DNA from: Geodermatophilus sabuli
GTDB taxonomy: Bacteria > Actinomycetota > Actinomycetes > Mycobacteriales > Geodermatophilaceae
Direction of reading: 5' to 3'
Length of the DNA stretch: 64,000 nucleotides
Assembly: GCF_900215145.1 (NCBI RefSeq)
Contig: NZ_OBDO01000005.1
Span: forward strand, 186,001 to 250,000
Part shown: one piece after another, positions 47,662-56,271 of the stretch
How positions within the stretch are numbered: position 1 is the first letter of the stretch
Layout of the letters: the number at the start of each line of letters is the position of its first letter
Program-made: the position numbers and the translations under genes
Notes under the pieces: generated by a model
Databases searched by the model: none
The model's input: only the letters and a program-made list of their open reading frames with translations
Told to the model about the DNA's origin: nothing

Positions 47662-49077
47662 TCAGCCGTTCGTGCTGCCGAGGGCGACGTCGACCTGGTC
47701 GGTGGCCTGGCCGCGGCGCACCGTGAGGGTCACCTCGTCGCCGGGCGTCGCGCTGCGGACCGCGGCGGTCAGCTCGGTCGAGGTCGTCACCACCCGGTCG
47801 CCGACGGCGGTGACGACGTCGCCGGCCTGCAGTCCGGCGTCGGCCGCCGGGGTGCCGGGCTCCACGCGCACCACCTGCGCGCCGGTGCCGATCTCGCTGT
47901 TGTCGCCGGCGGCCGCAGTCTGCGCGCTGACGCCGAGATAGGTCGTCTGCGCGGAGCCGTTCTCGATGATCTCCTCGGCGATCCGCTGGGCGGTGTTGCC
48001 GGGGATGGCGAAGCCGACGCCGATGCTGCCGCTCTCGGACTGGCCGCCGGGGCCCCCGGCGGCCACCGTGGCGATCGCGGTGTTGATGCCGATGACCTCG
48101 CCGGCGCCGTCGACCAGCGCGCCGCCGGAGTTGCCGGGGTTGATGGCGGCGTCGGTCTGCAGTGCGTCGATCACCGTCGCGTCGCCCTCGGTGGAGCCGG
48201 TGGCCACGGCCCGTCCGGTGGCGCTGATGATGCCGTCGGTCACGGTGTCCGACAGGCCCAGCGGCGCGCCGATGGCCACCGCCAGGTCCCCGACCTGGAC
48301 GTCGTCGGAGTCGGCGAACGTCGCGGGGGTGAGGCCGCTGGGGTCGTCCACCTCGAGCACCGCGAGGTCGTAGACGGCGTTGGTGCCGACGACGGTCGCG
48401 TCGTGCAGCGTGCCGTCGGAGGTGCGCACCGAGACGGTGGCCCCCTCACCGGCCCCGTCGAGGGAGACCACGTGGTTGTTGGTGACCACGTAGCCGTCGT
48501 CGGTGAGCACGACCCCCGAGCCGCTGCCGGAGCCCGACGAGCCGGTCACGTAGACGGTGACCACGCTGGGCGCCGCCTTGGCCGCGGCCGCGGTCACCGA
48601 GGTGGCCGTCTCCGGGTTGGTGATCGTGACGTTCTGCGCGGCGACCGACCCACCGCCCCCGTCCGACCCGTCCGCGAGGACGGCGACGCCGGCGCCGGCC
48701 CCGCCGCCGATCAGGGCGCCGGCCAGCAGCCCGGCGACGCCCATCCGCCACCGGCCGGAGCGCTGACCCGGTCGTGGGGCGGGGGCGGCGGGGAACGGGG
48801 TGGTGCCGGGCAGGCCCGGTCCTCCGGGCGCGCCGGGGGTCCCGGGCTGCCCGGCGGCCGGGTACCCGGCGGCGTGGTACCCGGCAGCGGTGTACCCGGC
48901 GCCCGGCTGTGGCGCCGTCGGGGCACCCGGGCCACCGACGGGGTGCGCGCCGGTCGGGGCGGGTGCTCCGGGCGCGCCCGGCTGTCCCTCGGACGGCTGG
49001 CCGGGGAGCGGCTGCTGCCACGCCGACGGGGGTGCCCAGGTGCCGGGCGCCGGGCGGGGGGTGCCGTGCTCACTCAC
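47662..49077 (-). CDS. HtrA/DegP-like trypsin-type serine protease with PDZ domain
   Basis: Extracytoplasmic quality-control protease; 471 residues. A Pro/Gly/Ala-rich cytosolic N-terminus (about 1-115) precedes a TM (VAGLLAGALIGGGAGAGVAV). The protease domain has the triad His in YVVTNNHVVSL, Asp in VYDLAVLEV and Ser in INPGNSGGALVD. The C-terminal PDZ includes VEPGTPAADAGLQAGDVVTA. The GTG at 49077 follows GAGGAGGA by about 8 nt. Confidence 0.92.
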   Translation of the reverse strand: MSEHGTPRPAPGTWAPPSAWQQPLPGQPSEGQPGAPGAPAPTGAHPVGGPGAPTAPQPGAGYTAAGYHAAGYPAAGQPGTPGAPGGPGLPGTTPFPAAPAPRPGQRSGRWRMGVAGLLAGALIGGGAGAGVAVLADGSDGGGGSVAAQNVTITNPETATSVTAAAAKAAPSVVTVYVTGSSGSGSGSGVVLTDDGYVVTNNHVVSLDGAGEGATVSVRTSDGTLHDATVVGTNAVYDLAVLEVDDPSGLTPATFADSDDVQVGDLAVAIGAPLGLSDTVTDGIISATGRAVATGSTEGDATVIDALQTDAAINPGNSGGALVDGAGEVIGINTAIATVAAGGPGGQSESGSIGVGFAIPGNTAQRIAEEIIENGSAQTTYLGVSAQTAAAGDNSEIGTGAQVVRVEPGTPAADAGLQAGDVVTAVGDRVVTTSTELTAAVRSATPGDEVTLTVRRGQATDQVDVALGSTNG

Positions 49078-49182
49078 TGTCCGAGTCCTCCTCACGAGCA
49101 GCGGTCCGCTGCCCTCGCCGACCACTGTCGGCCTCGTCGCTGCCCCGGTGCTGGTGACTCGCTGTGAGGTCGCTGGACGCCC

Positions 49183-49959
49183 CTACCGGGGGACGTCGGC
49201 CAGCAGCCGCCCGCGCGCGACCAGCTCGGTGACCGCCCACACGCCCACCACCTGCGCGGCGAGCAGACCGACGAGGACCAGCAGCTGGGCGGCGCCGGCC
49301 TCCAGCGGGCTGCCACCGCCGAGGAGGACGCCGACGAACGCACCGGGCAGGGTGACCAGACCCACGGTGCGGGTCTGGTCCAGCGGCGGCACGAGCGCGG
49401 TGGCCGCGGCGGGGCGGGCGACCTCCAGGACGGCGTCCCGGCGCAGGAACCCCAGCGCCAGGGCAGCCTCCACCTCACCGCGCCGGGAGGAGATCTCCTC
49501 CCGCATCCGGCGGCCGGCCAGGGAGGTCGCCGTCATGGCGCCGCCGATGAGGATCCCCGCGATCGGGATCACCGCCTCGCCGCGCAGCGGAACGGTGCCG
49601 CCGGCCAGCACCAGGGCGATGACCGGTGCCGCCCCGACCGCCACCGGCACGGCGGCGGTGCCCACCCGGCGGGGTGCGCCCGGAGCGCGGACGGTCAGCC
49701 CGGTGGCCCGGCCGGCCGCGGTGGCCGCCGCGACGCCCAGCATGAGCAGCACGAACGCCAGCGACAGCGGCAGCGACCCCACCACGGCCAGCAGGCCCGC
49801 GGAGACGACGCCGAGCTGGACCGTCGCCCGCAGCGCGGCCACGACCACCGGCCGGTCCTGGCGGAGTCCCGACAGCCGGCCCGCGACCGCCGCGAGGGCG
49901 GTGAGCAGGCCGAGCACCACGGCGAGCCGGGGGCCGAGGTCGACCACGGAGGAACCCAC
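49183..49959 (-). CDS. FetB-like (UPF0014) ABC transporter permease
   Basis: 258 residues, about seven spans. The family pattern is ALRATVQLGVVSAGLLAVVG near residue 42, then GLTVRAPGAPR and IPIAGILIGGAMTATSLAGR. RRDAVLEVARPAAATALVPP and VGLVTLPGAFVGVLLGGGSP are typical. In E. coli the FetA/FetB pair exports iron; no ATPase partner is adjacent here, so the substrate is uncertain. The GTG at 49959 is used. Confidence 0.85.
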   Translation of the reverse strand: MGSSVVDLGPRLAVVLGLLTALAAVAGRLSGLRQDRPVVVAALRATVQLGVVSAGLLAVVGSLPLSLAFVLLMLGVAAATAAGRATGLTVRAPGAPRRVGTAAVPVAVGAAPVIALVLAGGTVPLRGEAVIPIAGILIGGAMTATSLAGRRMREEISSRRGEVEAALALGFLRRDAVLEVARPAAATALVPPLDQTRTVGLVTLPGAFVGVLLGGGSPLEAGAAQLLVLVGLLAAQVVGVWAVTELVARGRLLADVPR

Positions 49960-50010
49960 GGGCGCCGATCCTGCCCGGTGCGTCTCCGCCCGCTGGCGCG
50001 CCCGGCGGGC

Positions 50011-50889
50011 TCACCCCTCGGCGCCGGCCTCCTCCCGGGCGTCCGTGGCGCTCCGACGGTGCCCCGACGGGACGAGCGCCATCGGCGAGGTGCAGTGCCG
50101 CAGCAGCCACCGGTGCAGCCCGTCCATCGACCGGTGCAGCAGGCCCCCGTGCCCGGCACTCATCGTCAGCAGCGGCGTCGGACAGGCGGCCGTCAGCACC
50201 CGGCCCCCGGTGACATGGGGGAGCGGCTGGTGGGACACGCGTAGATCCGGGAAGCGTTCGGCCCATGCCGCCGCGTCGGCCGTCCAGTCCGCGTCGTCGC
50301 CGGGCCGGGTGTGCAGCACGGTCAACGGCCGGCCCGTGCGCAGGGCCTCCTCGGCGGCGAAACGGGCCACCGGTTCGTCGTCCCCCGGGTCGCCGAGCCC
50401 GAGGACGGCGACGTGCGGGCGGCTCCCGAGGGTGGACGCCCGCTGGCGGGGCACGACGACGACCGGCCGCGGTGACCGGGCGGCGACCTTCTGGGCCACC
50501 GAGGCCAGCACCATCTCGTCGGCCGCCCCGGTGGTGGAGATGCCGAGGACGAGCAGCTGGGCGTCCTCGGCGGCCCGCAGCAGCGCCGTCACGGGGGCAT
50601 CGGTGACCACCTCGGTGGAGGTGGCCACGGACGGTTCGGTGTGCCGGGCGACGGTGTAGGCCTGCGCGGTGGCCCCGCGGTCGCGCGGCACGTCGGGCGC
50701 GATCGCGCCGGCGTGCACGATCCGCAGCGGGGCCCCTCGCCGGGCGGCCTCCTCCGCGGCCCAGCGGACGGCTCGCAACCCGCACTCGCTGCCGTCGGCG
50801 CCGACCACGACCGGCGGCGCGGACGTGGCATCCTCCGCCGGTTGTGGCTGGGGCAGCGTGGTGCTGGGAGTGGGTGTCGTCGCGGACAC
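50011..50889 (-). CDS. Universal stress protein with two Usp domains
   Basis: 292 residues. The first domain (about 25-150) starts PPVVVGADGSECGLRAVRWA and ends in RSPRPVVVVPR. The second (about 160-280) starts HVAVLGLGDPGDDEPVARFA and ends SPMALVPSGHRR. Both show the alternating alpha/beta Usp fold; ATP-binding glycines are clearer in the first (LVLGISTTGAADEMVLASVA). The GTG at 50889 has CCGGAGG 5 nt upstream. Confidence 0.88.
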   Translation of the reverse strand: MSATTPTPSTTLPQPQPAEDATSAPPVVVGADGSECGLRAVRWAAEEAARRGAPLRIVHAGAIAPDVPRDRGATAQAYTVARHTEPSVATSTEVVTDAPVTALLRAAEDAQLLVLGISTTGAADEMVLASVAQKVAARSPRPVVVVPRQRASTLGSRPHVAVLGLGDPGDDEPVARFAAEEALRTGRPLTVLHTRPGDDADWTADAAAWAERFPDLRVSHQPLPHVTGGRVLTAACPTPLLTMSAGHGGLLHRSMDGLHRWLLRHCTSPMALVPSGHRRSATDAREEAGAEG

Positions 50890-51076
50890 GGGCACCTCCG
50901 GAGAGCAGTCGTCCCCCGTGCTGTGTGTCCCGAGCGTCCTACCGGAGACGCCGTCAGGGAAGACCTCGGCGGCCACGGTGCGTGCAAGGTGCCAGCGGTC
51001 TGGGTAGGGGCCGCTCGGGTCGCCGCTCCGTGCGGCGGCCGCCCCTGAGTCCGGCCGGCGTCCTGGAGGCTGCCCC

Positions 51077-51703
51077 GTGCCCATCCGCGGAGCTCTCGCC
51101 CGTCTCGTGCTGGGGATCGGCCTCGTGGCCGGTACCGGCTTCGTGGTCGTCGGCGGCCTGGCGCTGCCCCCGACGGGGCTGGCCGCCGTGGGCATAGCCG
51201 CGGTGGTCGCCGGGTGCCTGGCCGGGGGCATCGCGCGGGAGTCCTCCGGTCAGGACCGCCGCAGGACCGTGGAGGCGGCCTGGCAGGCCGCCGTGGCGAC
51301 GGTCGTGGTGCTCCTCGTGCTCTCCGGCACCGCAGCCCTCGGCGGGGCGCTGCTCACGCTCCTGGTCGCCGGGGCGGGGGTCACCGCCGGCCTGGCGGTG
51401 TGGGGGATGCGCAGTCGCACACCGGCAGGGCAGGAACGTCCCGCCGAGGCGCCGCCGGCGCCGTCGTCCCCCGTGTCGGCGATGACCACCGGCGAGCTGG
51501 GCCGGGAGTGGGTGCGGACGACGGCCGCGCTGGCCGGTCCCCTGGACGCCGCGGCGCGGCAGGTGATCGTGGCGCGCCGCCAGGAGACGCTCGACGAGCT
51601 GGAGCGCCGCGACCCGGCCGGCTTCGCCCGGTGGCTGGCGGCCGTGCCGCAGCCGGGCAGCGACCCCGCGGACCACCTCCGCCACGGCGACCCGGCCGCC
51701 TGA
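51077..51703 (+). CDS. Hypothetical four-TM membrane protein
   Basis: 208 residues; I do not recognise a named family. Four spans fill the first half: LVLGIGLVAGTGFVVVGGLA, GLAAVGIAAVVAGCLAGGIA, AVATVVVLLVLSGTAALGGA and LLTLLVAGAGVTAGLAVWG. The cytosolic C-terminal domain begins VSAMTTGELGREWVRTTAAL and continues QVIVARRQETLDELERRDPA. The GTG at 51077 has GGAGG 7 nt upstream. It is divergent from the universal stress gene. Confidence 0.65.
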   Translation: MPIRGALARLVLGIGLVAGTGFVVVGGLALPPTGLAAVGIAAVVAGCLAGGIARESSGQDRRRTVEAAWQAAVATVVVLLVLSGTAALGGALLTLLVAGAGVTAGLAVWGMRSRTPAGQERPAEAPPAPSSPVSAMTTGELGREWVRTTAALAGPLDAAARQVIVARRQETLDELERRDPAGFARWLAAVPQPGSDPADHLRHGDPAA

Positions 51704-51865
51704 CGCGCACTCGGGGAGCGGCGGGTCGGCCCGGGTGTCCCTGGACCCGTTCCGGGGCCTCCGCAGCGACGGCCGTGCCGCCCGTGGGTCACCCGGTCGG
51801 GAGGATGAGATCGGCTGCATTCGCGTGCACGCTGGACCGCCCTGATCCCGGTCCGGAGGTCTGCC

Positions 51866-52585
51866 GTGAGGCCAGCGTCGGAGGACAGCGCTCCCGTCAC
51901 GGGCAGCGAACCCCGCTCGCGCCCGAAGTCCGAGGACACCGGCACAGCGGGCGGCGGTACCGCTGTGCGGGACACCTCCGGCGGGGTGATGGAGCTCGTC
52001 ACGGTGCTCGTGCTGGCGGTGACGACGATCCTCACGGCGTGGTCGGCGTTCCAGGCCAGCAAGTGGGGCGGGGCCATGTCGATCGCCTTCAGCGAGGCGT
52101 CGTCGGCCCGGATCGAGGCGGCTCGCTCCGATGCCACCGGGAACGCGCGCCAGTCCAACCACATCGGGTTGTGGACCCAGTGGGTGGCCGCCCAAGGGGC
52201 GGGGGACGCTCAGCTGGGCGAGTTCCTCGTCGAACGGTTCCCCGAGCCCTTGTCGAGCGCTCACCGGGACTGGCTCGCGGCGGGCGGTGCCTCCGAGGGC
52301 GCCCCCGACTCCCCGTTCGCGATGGCGTCGTACGTCCTGCCGGAGAGACTCGAGGCCGCGGCGGCCGACGAGCGAGCGTCGGATCGGTTTGACGCGGCTC
52401 TCGTGAACAACCAGCGCAGCGACGACTACACCGTTCTCACGGTGCTCTTCGCCGCCGTCCTCTTCTTCATGGCGATGGCCGGAAGGGTGCGTGCGCGCCT
52501 CTCCCGGGGGGTGCTGCTCGGGACCGGCCTCGTCCTCGGGGCCGTCGGCGTGCTACTCCTCACCGCCTTCCCCAAGCTCGTGTGA
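51866..52585 (+). CDS. Hypothetical membrane protein (DUF4337-like)
   Basis: 239 residues. An N-terminal TM (VMELVTVLVLAVTTILTAWS) leads into FQASKWGGAMSIAFSEASSA, a helical soluble region of about 110 residues, and two C-terminal spans (LTVLFAAVLFFMAMAGRVRA and GVLLGTGLVLGAVGVLLLTA). This order resembles DUF4337 proteins; function unknown. The GTG at 51866 follows GGAGG. Codon use is slightly less GC-rich than in its neighbours. Confidence 0.6.
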   Translation: MRPASEDSAPVTGSEPRSRPKSEDTGTAGGGTAVRDTSGGVMELVTVLVLAVTTILTAWSAFQASKWGGAMSIAFSEASSARIEAARSDATGNARQSNHIGLWTQWVAAQGAGDAQLGEFLVERFPEPLSSAHRDWLAAGGASEGAPDSPFAMASYVLPERLEAAAADERASDRFDAALVNNQRSDDYTVLTVLFAAVLFFMAMAGRVRARLSRGVLLGTGLVLGAVGVLLLTAFPKLV

Positions 52586-53041
52586 GGACCTACCGCACCA
52601 CCCGCACGGGGATCCGCCGGAGCACGTCGTCGACGCTGCGACACCGGCGGCCCAGGCCGCCGTGCAGCGCTTGGGCCCGAGCTGAACGAGGTGGCCCGCC
52701 TCGCGCGGGCCGCAGTACGAGGGCTTCACGCTGAGGCACCCGGACAGCCCGGGCCTGGACGCGTCGCTGCGCAGCTGCGCCACCGTCGAGCGAGGTTCTG
52801 CGCGCGGGGGCGCGTCCCCTCCGTGGCCCGGACGTCAACGGCGGCGAGGTCCGGATCGCCGCAGGCGACCACGGACGCCCAGGTCGACGGGTTGCCCGAA
52901 GACGGACAGGCGGAGGCCCCGACGCGCCGTGAGAGACCGGCACCGCCTGATCCGCTGGGGACGGACGGTCGGCCGGTCGTCCGGCGCAGGGTCCCTGGTG
53001 CGTTGTCCCTATCCTTGTCCCGGGACTCGTTCCCATGTACC
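52586..53041. other. 456-bp gap with no supportable gene
   Basis: Short frames exist on both strands (for example minus-strand text ending SVDDVLRRIPVRVVR at about 52590), but none has a believable start, RBS and family. It may hold a degraded gene. A weak tRNA promoter (TATCCT at 53010-53015) is at its right end. Confidence 0.4.
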
Positions 53042-53114
53042 GCCGGCGTGGCGCAACTGGTAGCGCACCCGACTTGTAATCGGGCGGTTAGGGGTTCGAG
53101 TCCCCTCGTCGGCT
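53042..53114 (+). tRNA. tRNA-Thr (anticodon UGU)
   Basis: Acceptor GCCGGCG pairs with CGTCGGC (one G-U). The anticodon stem CCCGA/TCGGG encloses loop CTTGTAA with anticodon TGT at 53075-53077. The T-arm is GGTTCGAGTCC. No CCA is encoded and no attachment-site repeat was found next to it. Confidence 0.96.
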
Positions 53115-53170
53115 CACTGTTCCCGTGGCGGCGGGGGTGCCGGTCCGCACCCCCACCGCCACGGTCCGGC

Positions 53171-54733
53171 TCAGCGGTCGGCGTGCCCGTCGTGGCCGCC
53201 GCTCACGGCTCCGCCACCGGCCGCGCCGCCGCCCGCGACCGCGGCCTCGGCCGGTGCGGCGCCGGGCAGCGTCTCGGCCGAGGCGAACCACAGCGTCGCG
53301 TGGGCCGCGGCGTCCCCGAGCTCGCTCAGCGACTGCTCGCTCACGTTCGCGATGTCGTCGCAGGCCTGGTGGTAGCACGCGTCGTAGGCGACGCCTGCCG
53401 TGCCGCCGTACAGAGCGACCTGCGCCTCGGTCTTGATCCCCTCGGCGCCGGAGAAGAGGCCGCCTGCCGGGATCCCCACGGCGATGAACGGCCCGTAGTC
53501 CGACCGACCGCTGAACTCCGTCGGCTCCGCCGCCAGGCCCGCGGCGGCGAAGTGGTCGAGGAAGACCCGCTCGATGTCAGCGCTGCCCGGGGGGCCGGCC
53601 ACGGGGGTGTCCGAGCCGTCGCCGTCGTAGACGAAGCGGGCGAAGTTCGGGCTGCCGAGCATGTCGAAGTTCAGGTTCAGGGCGATGTCGGCCCGCTCCT
53701 GCTCGGTCAGGCCCGCCACGTAGTGGGTGGAGCCGAGGAGACCGGACTCCTCCGCTCCCCAGAACGCGAAGCGGACGGCGTTGCGCGGCTGGACGTCCAG
53801 AGCCGCGAACTGCTCGGCGATCTCCAGGACGGTGGCCGACCCGCTGCCGTTGTCGTTGATGCCGGGTCCCTCGGACACCGAGTCCAGGTGGGCCCCCACG
53901 ACGACGACCTCCTCGGTGCGGCCGGTCCGCGTCTCGGCGAGGTAGTTGGAGGTGGTCCGCTGCTCGGAAAGGGTGGCGGTGGTGATGTCCACGCGCACCT
54001 CACCGGCGCCGAGCAGGGTGGTCAGCTCCTCGCCGATGGCGTAGGTCGTCCCGATCACCGGGATGTCCGACCCCTCGGGGAGCGGGCCGCCGAGGGTGCC
54101 CTGCACCACCTCCGTGCGGCCCTCCTGGCCCTCGTTGAAGATGATCAGCGCGCTGGCCCCGGCGGCGGCCGCGGCGAGCGCCTTCTCCCCGAACGTGCAG
54201 GTGCCGCGCTGGACCAGCGCGATGTTGCCGGCCTGGAAGCCCGCGTAGTCCTCGGCCTGGCAGCCGGCGTTGGAGCTGTTGGGCTCCGGGGGCGGCGGGA
54301 CGAGGTTGTCGGCCACGGCCTGCAGCGGCGCCGAGGCGGCGCCCGAGCCGGAGAACTGGGCGACCGCGAACTCCTCCGCGGCGTAGGCCCGCTCGGTCGG
54401 CGCCGTGCGCGCGAACGTCGCCGGGGCGGTCTGCTCGAAGTACGGGAAGGTGAACTCCTGCTCGGTCACCCGGTAGCCGGCGTCGAGCAGTCGGTCGGCC
54501 ACGTAGTCGCCGGAGGCGTCGTACCCGGCGGTGCCGCTGACGCGGGTGCCGCCGTTCTCCTCCGCGATCTTCTGGAGGGCATCCAGGTGCTCGCTGACGC
54601 CCTCGACGGTGACCGCGTCGCGGAGGGCGGAGGTGTCCGGGTTGGTGGCCGCGGCGGGGGAGGCGACCAGGGCGGGGGAGACGAGAGCGAGCAGGACCGG
54701 TGCGGCCCAGCGGCGTCGGAGGTGTGGGTGCAC
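53171..54733 (-). CDS. Secreted M28-family aminopeptidase with PA domain
   Basis: 520 residues with a Sec signal (APVLLALVSPALVASPAAA). A PA insertion domain (ADNLVPPPPEPNSSNAGCQA ... NIALVQRGTCTFGEKALAAA) precedes the zinc peptidase core. Metal ligands fit His in VVVGAHLDSV, Asp in GINDNGSGSA, Glu-Glu in WGAEESGLLG, Asp in LNLNFDMLGS and His in CYHQACDD. The Ala/Gly tail ends in GGHDGHADR. It is probably a Streptomyces aminopeptidase-like exopeptidase. The GTG at 54733 follows AGAGGAG. Confidence 0.92.
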   Translation of the reverse strand: MHPHLRRRWAAPVLLALVSPALVASPAAATNPDTSALRDAVTVEGVSEHLDALQKIAEENGGTRVSGTAGYDASGDYVADRLLDAGYRVTEQEFTFPYFEQTAPATFARTAPTERAYAAEEFAVAQFSGSGAASAPLQAVADNLVPPPPEPNSSNAGCQAEDYAGFQAGNIALVQRGTCTFGEKALAAAAAGASALIIFNEGQEGRTEVVQGTLGGPLPEGSDIPVIGTTYAIGEELTTLLGAGEVRVDITTATLSEQRTTSNYLAETRTGRTEEVVVVGAHLDSVSEGPGINDNGSGSATVLEIAEQFAALDVQPRNAVRFAFWGAEESGLLGSTHYVAGLTEQERADIALNLNFDMLGSPNFARFVYDGDGSDTPVAGPPGSADIERVFLDHFAAAGLAAEPTEFSGRSDYGPFIAVGIPAGGLFSGAEGIKTEAQVALYGGTAGVAYDACYHQACDDIANVSEQSLSELGDAAAHATLWFASAETLPGAAPAEAAVAGGGAAGGGAVSGGHDGHADR

Positions 54734-54853
54734 GGGGGCTCCTCTGTCCGGGGGCGGGATCAGGAACGGCGTTCCGCAGCCCTCCAGCACCTTCTGTGAC
54801 GAACATCACGCTCGTCAAACCGGCAGGTGGCCCCGGCGAGCCGTCCCCCGAGG

Positions 54854-55267
54854 TCAGGCCAGCCGCACCTCCCCGGCCGTCAGCACGACGTCGACGGGGG
54901 TCAGCGCGGCGGTCGCCGGGCCCTGCAGCACCCCGCCGTCGGCCGGGTCGAACGCCGAGCCGTGGCAGGGGCAGACCAGCCGGTTCCCGCGGGTGGGCCG
55001 CACCGCGCACCCCTGGTGCGGGCACTCCGCCTCGTAGGCGGCCACCGTGTCACCGGCACGGACGAGGAGCACCCGCCGCTCGCCCACGGCGAGCTCGAGG
55101 GCGCCCTCGGCGGGCACGTCGTCGACGCGGGCGAGGACGGTGCCGCTGCCCGCGTCGGCTACCTCACGCACGCCGTCCCCTCCGCACCCGGCCAGTGCCA
55201 GGGCGCCGAGTCCGGCGCCGGTGGCGGCGAGGAGGGCGCGGCGGGACGGGCAGGCGGGCGATGTCAC
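54854..55267 (-). CDS. Rieske [2Fe-2S] Tat lipoprotein
   Basis: 137 residues. The N-terminal SRRALLAATGAGLGALALAG-C combines a twin-Arg motif with a lipobox Cys. The Rieske cluster ligands lie in ECPHQGCAV and CPCHGSAFD. A GPA segment follows, as in QcrA-type folds. It is likely a small extracytoplasmic electron carrier; no cytochrome partner is adjacent. The GTG at 55267 is chosen for the compact signal; another in-frame GTG is at 55285. Confidence 0.88.
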   Translation of the reverse strand: MTSPACPSRRALLAATGAGLGALALAGCGGDGVREVADAGSGTVLARVDDVPAEGALELAVGERRVLLVRAGDTVAAYEAECPHQGCAVRPTRGNRLVCPCHGSAFDPADGGVLQGPATAALTPVDVVLTAGEVRLA

Positions 55268-55302
55268 CGGGGGATGGTCTCCCACGCGCTCCGCGGAGCC
55301 GG

Positions 55303-55713
55303 TCAGTCGAAGCTGCCGGCGCCGCCGCGGCGGTAGGGGGAGCGGCGCTCGAGCTGCTCCCGCTCGGCGCGCTCGGCGCGCAGCCGGGCCGCCGTCCCGG
55401 CCGGGTAACCGGCCTTCGCGACCCGGTGCTCGATGGTCTCGGTCATGAAGGCGATGGAGAAGACCAGCCCCATCAGCACCCCGCCGGCGACCGCGGAGAG
55501 CCGGTAGGCCAGCGGGACCGGCACCAGCACCAGGCAGAGCACCAGGACCGGCAGCAGCTGGACGAGGGCGCGGGTCAGGTGGCGGCGGATCCAGCCCGGT
55601 TCGGTGGTGTCGGCCAGCACCCACGGCGACAGTTCGGCGGGCAGGCCGCCGCCCAGGGCATAGCGCACCCACTGCAGCGCGGTGGGGCGGCGCTCGGTCG
55701 GACGGGTGTGCAC
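55303..55713 (-). CDS. DUF5313 membrane protein
   Basis: 136 residues. RPTALQWVRYALGGGLPAEL, then DTTEPGWIRRHLTRALVQLL, is the DUF5313 start. Two spans (PVLVLCLVLVPVPLAYRLSA and GGVLMGLVFSIAFMTETIEH) and a charged C-terminal end (RAERAEREQLERRSPYRRGG) follow. Function unknown. On the minus strand TACCGT (RC of 55720-55725) ends 6 nt before the GTG at 55713, so the mRNA is probably leaderless. Confidence 0.8.
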   Translation of the reverse strand: MHTRPTERRPTALQWVRYALGGGLPAELSPWVLADTTEPGWIRRHLTRALVQLLPVLVLCLVLVPVPLAYRLSAVAGGVLMGLVFSIAFMTETIEHRVAKAGYPAGTAARLRAERAEREQLERRSPYRRGGAGSFD

Positions 55714-55797
55714 ACCTCGACGGTAGGCCGCGACGGCGTTGCCGGGGAGCCGCGACCCGGAGCACACTGCTCCCGCCGTCTCGCCCGGGGAGGTCCC

Positions 55798-56229
55798 GTG
55801 CACATCCGCCAGCTGCTCCGCCGCAAGGGTGCCGACGTCGCCACCGTCGAGGCGTCGGCCAGCATCCGCACGGCGCTCGCCCTGCTCGCCGAGCACCGCG
55901 TCGGCGCGCTCGTCGTCTCCGCCGACGGGCGGTCGGTCGACGGCATCGTCTCCGAGCGCGACGTGGTCCGCGCGTTGCACGAACGCGGGGCCGCGCTGCT
56001 CGCCGAACCGGTCTCCAGCGTCATGACCGCCGACGTGCACACCTGCCGCCCCGACGCCGGGGTGGAGGAACTGGCCCGCACCATGACCGACCACCGCGTC
56101 CGCCACGTGCCCGTGGTGGACGGCGAGGCGCTGGTCGGCATCGTGTCGATCGGGGACGTCGTCAAGGCGCGCCTGGACGAGCTGGAGAGCGAGCGCGCCC
56201 AGCTCGTGGACTACATCCAGACGCCCTAG
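55798..56229 (+). CDS. CBS-domain protein
   Basis: 143 residues made of one CBS pair: IRQLLRRKGADVATVEASAS, VGALVVSADGRSVDGIVSER and DVVRAL form the first, and VSSVMTADVHTCRPDAGVEE with VRHVPVVDGEALVGIVSIGD the second. A helical end follows (KARLDELESERAQLVDYIQ). Stand-alone CBS pairs usually bind adenine nucleotides; the partner is unknown. The GTG at 55798 follows GGGGAGG. Confidence 0.88.
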   Translation: MHIRQLLRRKGADVATVEASASIRTALALLAEHRVGALVVSADGRSVDGIVSERDVVRALHERGAALLAEPVSSVMTADVHTCRPDAGVEELARTMTDHRVRHVPVVDGEALVGIVSIGDVVKARLDELESERAQLVDYIQTP

Positions 56230-56259
56230 TCACTCCGCCGTCGCGACCGCGCCGCGGCG

Positions 56260-56265
56260 TACGGT
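56260..56265 (+). promoter_or_regulatory. -10 box of rarD
   Basis: TACGGT ends 6 nt before the GTG at 56272; a leaderless start is likely. Confidence 0.45.
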
Positions 56266-56271
56266 GCCCCA

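Noticed and set aside
53042..53114. Second integration site at tRNA-Thr(UGU)
   Set aside because: No direct repeat of its 3' end was found within the window and no integrase lies nearby.
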